Made by a program: the position numbers and the translations under genes. Positions 59,851 through 64,000 of a DNA stretch of 64,000 bases are shown in pieces (positions within the stretch are counted from its first letter, which is position 1; every line of letters starts with the position of its first letter). This stretch comes from Candidatus Zhuqueibacterota bacterium. GTDB taxonomy: Bacteria; Zhuqueibacterota; Zhuqueibacteria; Zhuqueibacterales; Zhuqueibacteraceae. Below the pieces are notes generated by a model. The model was not told where the DNA came from, made no database searches, and saw only the letters and a program-made list of their open reading frames with translations. Where the stretch lies: assembly GCA_022616415.1 (NCBI GenBank), contig JAKEEU010000349.1, forward strand, positions 1 to 64,000. The letters are read 5' to 3'.

Positions 59851-61824
59851 ATGAGCTACCTCGTACTGGCCCGCAAGTGGCGGCCGCGACAATTCTCCGA
59901 AGTGGTGGCGCAAGAGCATGTCACCCGCACGCTGGAAAACGCGATCACGCAAAACCGGCTCGCCTCCGCTTATCTTTTTACCGGGCCGCGCGGCGTCGGC
60001 AAAACCACCATGGCGCGCCTGCTGGCCAAAGCCGTCAATTGCGAAAAAGGGCCGACGATCACGCCGTGTGACGCTTGCTCGACCTGCGTTGAAATTGCCG
60101 AAGGCCGCAGCCTCGATGTGCTGGAAATCGACGGCGCTTCCAATCGCGGCATCGACGAGGTGCGCAACCTGCGCGAAAATGCCCGCTACACGCCGGCCAA
60201 AGGCAAGCGCAAAATCTACATCATCGACGAAGTTCACATGCTCACCGAGCCGGCGTTCAACGCGCTGCTCAAAACGCTCGAAGAGCCGCCGCCGCACGTG
60301 CTCTTTATTTTCGCCACGACCGAAGTACACAAAGTTCCGGCCACGATTCTCTCCCGCTGCCAGCGTTTCGATTTTCGCCGCGTGCCGTTGCCGGAAATCG
60401 TCGGGCAATTGCGCAACATCTGCCAAAAAGAAAGCGTACAGATTGACGAAACCTCGCTCGCGCTCATTGCCAAAAAAGCCGAGGGCAGCATGCGCGACAG
60501 CCAGAGCCTATTGGATCAAGTCATCGCCTATTGCGGCCAGCAGGTGAAAGCGGAAGACGTCGCGCAGCTTTTCGGCATCATCGATCAAGAGATTTTTTTC
60601 GCCTGCACCGACGCCATGGTCAGGCAGGATGTTGCCAAAGGCCTGGCGCTGAGCGAGCAAATTTATACGACCGGCTATCATCTCGGCGAATTTCTCGAAC
60701 GGCTTTCAGAGCATTTGAGCAACATATTAATGACGCGCGTGACCAACAGCACCGTGCATCTTTTCGGCCTCGACGGCTACCTCGAGCGCTACAAACAGGC
60801 GGCGGCGCAATTTTCGGAAATCGAGGTCTTGCGTTGCGTGCAGATGATCACTGACACGCAGCTCAAGCTCAGCCGCATCTCCAACCCGCGCGTTCTGCTC
60901 GAGATGCTGCTGTTGAAAATGATTCAACTCTCGCCCGCGTCTGCCATGTCCGAGGGCGCGGCCAAGCCGGAGCCGGGCGTTCGAGCCGAGAACCGCGATG
61001 ACGGATTAAAAAAAAAGCCGCAGCCGTTTATAAATGATATCGAGGCGCCGGCAGTTTCGGCAAATCCAGCCGACGCGGGCGTTGCGGTGATTCCAGAGAT
61101 TTCACCGGCGCAGAAAAACGAGGGCCGGAGTGCGGAGAACGAAAAACGCGCCACACCCGACGCCACACGTCCGGCGCGCGGCAGTCTGTTCGATCTCGGC
61201 GCGTTGCCGTCCATCCAAAAAGTGCCGGTTTTGCAGGCCAAGGAGGCGGCGCTTCCGAAACTGACAAATGTGGCCGATGCGCAAGCGGCGCTCGAAAAAA
61301 TTCAGCAGCGCTGGCAGCACATTCTCGAGCAAGTCAAAACCCAGCGCATCTCGCTCGGCGCTTTTTTGGAGTTGGGCGTGCCCACGAGCTTGACGGACGG
61401 CACGCTGGAAATTTGTTTCGACCAGGGCAGCGGTTTTCAGATCAACTCGGTCAACAATCAGAAAACTTTTATTCAACAAATTATCACGGCCGAGACCGGC
61501 TATCGCGTGCGCCTGGTTTGCCGGAAGGACGAAAGCAATACGCTGCACGAGCAGCGCGCGCACATACAAAAGCTGTCGGCGCAAAGTTTAACCGCGCCGG
61601 CATATACAGCCGCAAGTGTTTCCGCCGCGGTGCCGCCAAACGATGCCGCGGTTACCGATGCCAGTGAGCGGGTTGGCGCTCCGGTGAATGGGGCCGCCAA
61701 AAATTCCAACGGCGAGCCGCAGCATCATCAGCCCGCAGCCGCGCCGGCAACGTTGAATGAGCTTTACCAAGCTTTTCCAGCGGCCAAAAAGTTGGTCGAA
61801 GCGTTGGATGGCGAGTTGATATGA
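59851..61824 (+). CDS. dnaX: DNA polymerase III subunit gamma/tau
   Basis: The product is 657 aa from ATG 59851. The clamp-loader AAA+ core has GPRGVGKTT, a zinc module (CEKG...CDACSTC), Walker B IDEVHML, and sensor 1 FATTEVHKVP. Domain III and a long Ala/Pro-rich linker (about 380-530) precede a C-terminal tau-like domain (LGAFLELGVPTSLT). The A-rich run at 61009-61016 (eight A) near the linker could support the programmed frameshift that makes gamma in some species; this is inference. Confidence 0.95.
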   Translation: MSYLVLARKWRPRQFSEVVAQEHVTRTLENAITQNRLASAYLFTGPRGVGKTTMARLLAKAVNCEKGPTITPCDACSTCVEIAEGRSLDVLEIDGASNRGIDEVRNLRENARYTPAKGKRKIYIIDEVHMLTEPAFNALLKTLEEPPPHVLFIFATTEVHKVPATILSRCQRFDFRRVPLPEIVGQLRNICQKESVQIDETSLALIAKKAEGSMRDSQSLLDQVIAYCGQQVKAEDVAQLFGIIDQEIFFACTDAMVRQDVAKGLALSEQIYTTGYHLGEFLERLSEHLSNILMTRVTNSTVHLFGLDGYLERYKQAAAQFSEIEVLRCVQMITDTQLKLSRISNPRVLLEMLLLKMIQLSPASAMSEGAAKPEPGVRAENRDDGLKKKPQPFINDIEAPAVSANPADAGVAVIPEISPAQKNEGRSAENEKRATPDATRPARGSLFDLGALPSIQKVPVLQAKEAALPKLTNVADAQAALEKIQQRWQHILEQVKTQRISLGAFLELGVPTSLTDGTLEICFDQGSGFQINSVNNQKTFIQQIITAETGYRVRLVCRKDESNTLHEQRAHIQKLSAQSLTAPAYTAASVSAAVPPNDAAVTDASERVGAPVNGAAKNSNGEPQHHQPAAAPATLNELYQAFPAAKKLVEALDGELI

Positions 61825-61889
61825 TCCTTGAAAGCTATAGAAGTTTGCAAAAATAATTTGATGAACATGTTAATACGGAGGATGACAAC

Positions 61890-62234
61890 ATGAGCCGTGT
61901 CGGCCTGTCCGATATGTTGAAGCAAGCCCAAAAACTGCAAGAGCAATTTCAGCAGGCGCAGGAGGGCCTGATCAATCTGCGCGCCGAAGGTTCTGCCGGC
62001 GGCGGCATGGTAACTGCCATCGCCAATGGCAAACAGGAAATTCTGCAACTGCGCATCGACAAGCAGGCGGTCGATCCGAATGATCTCGAGTTGTTGGAAG
62101 ATTTGGTCGTCGCCGCGGTCAATCAAGCCTTGTCGAAAGCGCAGGAGCTGGCAAGCGCAGAGATGAGCAAGGCCGCCGGCAGCGTGCTATCCAGTTTGCC
62201 CGGCAATTTGAAAATTCCCGGAACCGAATCGTAG
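61890..62234 (+). CDS. YbaB/EbfC family nucleoid-associated protein
   Basis: The product is 114 aa. It has MLKQAQKLQEQFQQAQE, GGGMVTAIANGKQEIL and VDPNDLELLEDLVVAAVNQAL, standard for YbaB. It lies between dnaX and recR, as in most bacteria. It binds DNA as a dimer. The TAG stop belongs to a dispersed repeat. Confidence 0.95.
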   Translation: MSRVGLSDMLKQAQKLQEQFQQAQEGLINLRAEGSAGGGMVTAIANGKQEILQLRIDKQAVDPNDLELLEDLVVAAVNQALSKAQELASAEMSKAAGSVLSSLPGNLKIPGTES

Positions 62235-62247
62235 CCCCTACGGGCGC
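62231..62247. repeat. GTAGCCCCTACGGGC repeat copy supplying the ybaB stop
   Basis: GTAGCCCCTACGGGCGC spans the stop codon of the YbaB gene (TAG 62232-62234). A CAGCC/GGCTG palindrome follows to about 62265. It is a shorter relative of the GTAGTCC family. Confidence 0.55.
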
Positions 62248-62294
62248 AGCCAGCCGGTTGGGCTGGAAGGGGCTGACCTGATTGGCAAGTCGCG

Positions 62295-62891
62295 ATGCTT
62301 TATTCTTCGAACGCCGTTGAAGCCGCCATCGAGGCGTTGAGCAAATTGCCTGGGATCGGACGCAAGTCGGCGCAACGCCTGGTGTTTTTTCTGCTCAAAG
62401 TTCCGCGTCCCGAAGTCGAAACTTTGGCAGCGGCGTTGGTGGCCTTAAAAGAAAAAGTCCGCCATTGCTCGCGCTGTTTCAATATTACCGAAGCCGACCC
62501 GTGTCCGATTTGCACCAATCCGCAGCGTGATAGCCGCACGATCTGCGTGGTCGAAGAGGCCAACGACGTTTTGGCGCTCGAGAAGACCGGCGAGTATCAC
62601 GGTTTGTATCACGTGCTGGGCGGCGCGCTCTCGCCGTTGGACGGCATCGGGCCGGAGAATTTGAAAGTGCGGGAATTGATGCTGCGGCTGCAAAACGGTG
62701 TTGCGGAAATCATTCTCGCCACGAACCCCACAGCCGAGGGCGAGGCTACCGCGATTTATCTGGCCAATCTGATTCGCCCGCTCGGCCCGCGCCTCAGCCG
62801 CATTGCGCGCGGCATCCCGGTCGGCGGTGATTTGGAATATGCCGACGAGATTACGCTCACACGCGCGCTCGAGGGACGCGTGCAATGGTAA
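62295..62891 (+). CDS. recR: Recombination protein RecR
   Basis: The product is 198 aa. The helix-hairpin-helix LPGIGRKSAQRLVFFLL, a zinc finger (CSRCFNITEADPCPICTNPQ), and a Toprim domain (ICVVEEANDVLALE, ATNPTAEGEATA) are all present. It acts with RecO and RecF in gap repair. Confidence 0.97.
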   Translation: MLYSSNAVEAAIEALSKLPGIGRKSAQRLVFFLLKVPRPEVETLAAALVALKEKVRHCSRCFNITEADPCPICTNPQRDSRTICVVEEANDVLALEKTGEYHGLYHVLGGALSPLDGIGPENLKVRELMLRLQNGVAEIILATNPTAEGEATAIYLANLIRPLGPRLSRIARGIPVGGDLEYADEITLTRALEGRVQW

Positions 62892-62977
62892 GGAAAATTT
62901 ATTCAGCTTTTATGTAAAGTCGCTTCGTTGCTAAAAAGTAAAAACTCCAACGCATGAAAAGCGCCCAATGAATTTTT

Positions 62978-63006
62978 TATCCGTTGGTCTTAATTCATCA
63001 GTTGGG
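62978..63006. repeat. Single arm of the TATCCGTTGGTCTTAATTC repeat family
   Basis: These 29 bases are identical to 57433-57461, the right arm of the inverted repeat between the Rieske and cytochrome b genes. No inverted partner follows here. Confidence 0.85.
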
Positions 63007-63060
63007 CCGGGTTTTGGGGCCGCGTTTGGACAAAATCATTCTATCGCTCTCGTATGCATC

Positions 63061-63687
63061 ATGAGCTTTCCAAATCAACTCACAGTTCTGCGGATCGCGC
63101 TGACCCCGGTGCTGGTTTTTTTGTTGTCACGTGAGGGGCTCTCCTACCGTTACGCCTCCTTCGCGGTATTTCTGCTGGCCTCGCTGACGGACTGGTATGA
63201 CGGCTATGCGGCGCGCAAATTCGGGCGCGTGACGGCGTGGGGAAAATTCCTCGACCCGCTTGCCGACAAAGTGCTCGTTCTGACCATGTTTTTTGTTTTC
63301 ATGTCGCTGGGCCTCGTTCGCGGTTGGATGGTGGTTGCCATCACGGCCCGCGACGTTCTCATCACCGGCCTGCGCAGCTACGCCGAGTGGAAACGGCAGC
63401 CGATCGTGACCAGCATGTCAGCGAAATGGAAAACCTTCAGCCAGATGACCGCGATTTATTTGATTTTGCTCTATCTGGTTGTTCTCGCGCACGCCGCGGC
63501 GGCAGACTCCAGTCCGGGATGGGTGATGTGGCTCGTGGAAAGAAAGGCAATCGACAAAATGATGTTTGCCGTCACCCTTTTGACGCTGGCGACCGGCGTG
63601 CAGTATATTTTTGAGAATTGGCGGCACGTGCGCAATTTGATGCTCGCGTTCTATCGCGTTTTCGATCCGGGGAATCTGGCGAAATGA
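63061..63687 (+). CDS. pgsA: CDP-diacylglycerol--glycerol-3-phosphate 3-phosphatidyltransferase
   Basis: The product is 208 aa from ATG 63061; an upstream in-frame start would run through the repeat. The CDP-alcohol phosphatidyltransferase signature DWYDGYAARKFGRVTAWGKFLDPLADK (D-x2-DG-x2-AR-x8-G-x3-D-x3-D; ends DWYDGYAAR and LDPLADK) is intact. Several membrane helices are visible. It makes phosphatidylglycerophosphate, and the next gene removes its phosphate. Confidence 0.95.
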   Translation: MSFPNQLTVLRIALTPVLVFLLSREGLSYRYASFAVFLLASLTDWYDGYAARKFGRVTAWGKFLDPLADKVLVLTMFFVFMSLGLVRGWMVVAITARDVLITGLRSYAEWKRQPIVTSMSAKWKTFSQMTAIYLILLYLVVLAHAAAADSSPGWVMWLVERKAIDKMMFAVTLLTLATGVQYIFENWRHVRNLMLAFYRVFDPGNLAK

Positions 63688-64000
63688 GGCCGTCTCTCCA
63701 GGCCAATCTTCTTCCTCGACTGATTGCGACGATTGGCTTTATCGGATATTCTCCGCTTGCACCTGGCACCCTGGGGAGCTTGGCCGCTGCCCTTGTATTT
63801 CTCCTCTTTCCTTCGTATCTTTCAGCATGGTTTTGGATGGCGGGATTGGCGCTCTTGTTCATTGTCGCCGTGTGGTCGGCGCAACAGATGGCCGATGCAG
63901 CAGCTCAACGCGCCGAGTCCGGCAAAGTCGATCCACAAGAAGTGGTGATAGATGAAGCGATGGGCATGGCGGTGACGCTGGCGTTTTTGCCGTTATCGTT
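63684..64000 (+). CDS. pgpA: Phosphatidylglycerophosphatase A, 3' end outside window
   Basis: The start ATG overlaps the pgsA stop by four bases (ATGA). The visible 105 residues have the PgpA pattern IGYSPLAPGTLGSLAA, a hydrophobic span, and the metal-binding VVIDEAMGM. It would convert phosphatidylglycerophosphate to phosphatidylglycerol, the step after pgsA. Confidence 0.92.
   Translation, partial: MRPSLQANLLPRLIATIGFIGYSPLAPGTLGSLAAALVFLLFPSYLSAWFWMAGLALLFIVAVWSAQQMADAAAQRAESGKVDPQEVVIDEAMGMAVTLAFLPLS

Noticed and set aside
61009..61016. Certain programmed frameshift in dnaX
   Set aside because: A run of eight A exists in the linker, but no clear stimulatory hairpin was verified, so it is mentioned only as a possibility.

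Overview
The window looks like a chromosomal contig of a Gram-negative bacterium from an uncultured FCB-type lineage. A candidate KSB1/Calditrichota-like group is my guess, by inference only. The signs are a FlgD/secretion-type C-terminal sorting domain at the left edge, a TamA/TamB outer-membrane assembly pair with further beta-barrel and lipoprotein genes, a b6-type cytochrome b fused to subunit IV, and moderately G+C-rich housekeeping genes broken by A+T-richer accessory genes. No rRNA operon is present to confirm the taxonomy.

Layout. 1-8.5 kb: sorting-domain protein tail, AlbA_2 regulator, DUF2442 protein, ABC-F ATPase, two tandem antisense paralogues, and a TPR/pseudokinase protein. 8.8-14.6 kb: a 1.4-kb unit carrying a DUF4143 ATPase, bounded by a 60-bp duplication of the 3' half of tRNA-Ser. 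A cluster of eight tRNA genes follows (all four Ser isoacceptors, Ala, Arg-ACG, Glu, Gln) with tadA, gltX and dprA. 14.7-23.8 kb: a defence-like island. It has an unknown protein, then a two-gene operon of a 1534-aa HEAT-repeat/transmembrane/STAND-like ATPase and a TIR-STAND-like ATPase, then MazF-type and RelE-type toxin-antitoxin pairs and broken gene remnants. 23.8-36.8 kb: a long minus-strand cluster (obg, lipoprotein, tamB, tamA, beta-barrel, dehydrogenase, PD-(D/E)XK-like genes, cysQ-like, DUF948, YtxH). 36.9-43.1 kb: ligA, then AlbA_2, a chimeric ligA remnant, DUF488, DUF433, HEPN/MNT, a DTG-type protease and PIN/AbrB genes. 43.2-49.7 kb: rtcB interrupted by a LAGLIDADG intein, archease, proline dehydrogenase and a glycerate dehydrogenase. 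49.8-54.6 kb: a very A+T-rich NB-ARC/TPR protein (bacterial NLR architecture) next to an isochorismatase-fold hydrolase. 54.8-64 kb: ferredoxin, Rieske/cytochrome b, SRP RNA, dnaX-ybaB-recR and pgsA-pgpA.

Three themes stand out. First, there are several NTPase-switch immune-type proteins: the HEAT-ATPase/TIR pair, the NB-ARC/TPR protein and the TPR-pseudokinase. The two-gene operon at 15.9-22.0 kb is the best candidate for an undescribed system. Second, at three places an accessory gene lies between an intact housekeeping gene and a truncated copy of that gene's edge (tRNA-Ser, obg, ligA). This suggests a repeated mode of insertion by duplication. Third, several families of short palindromic repeats are scattered between genes; some supply the stop or start codon of the neighbouring gene.

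All calls come from reading the sequence by eye. Family names rest on recognised motifs, not on a database search.
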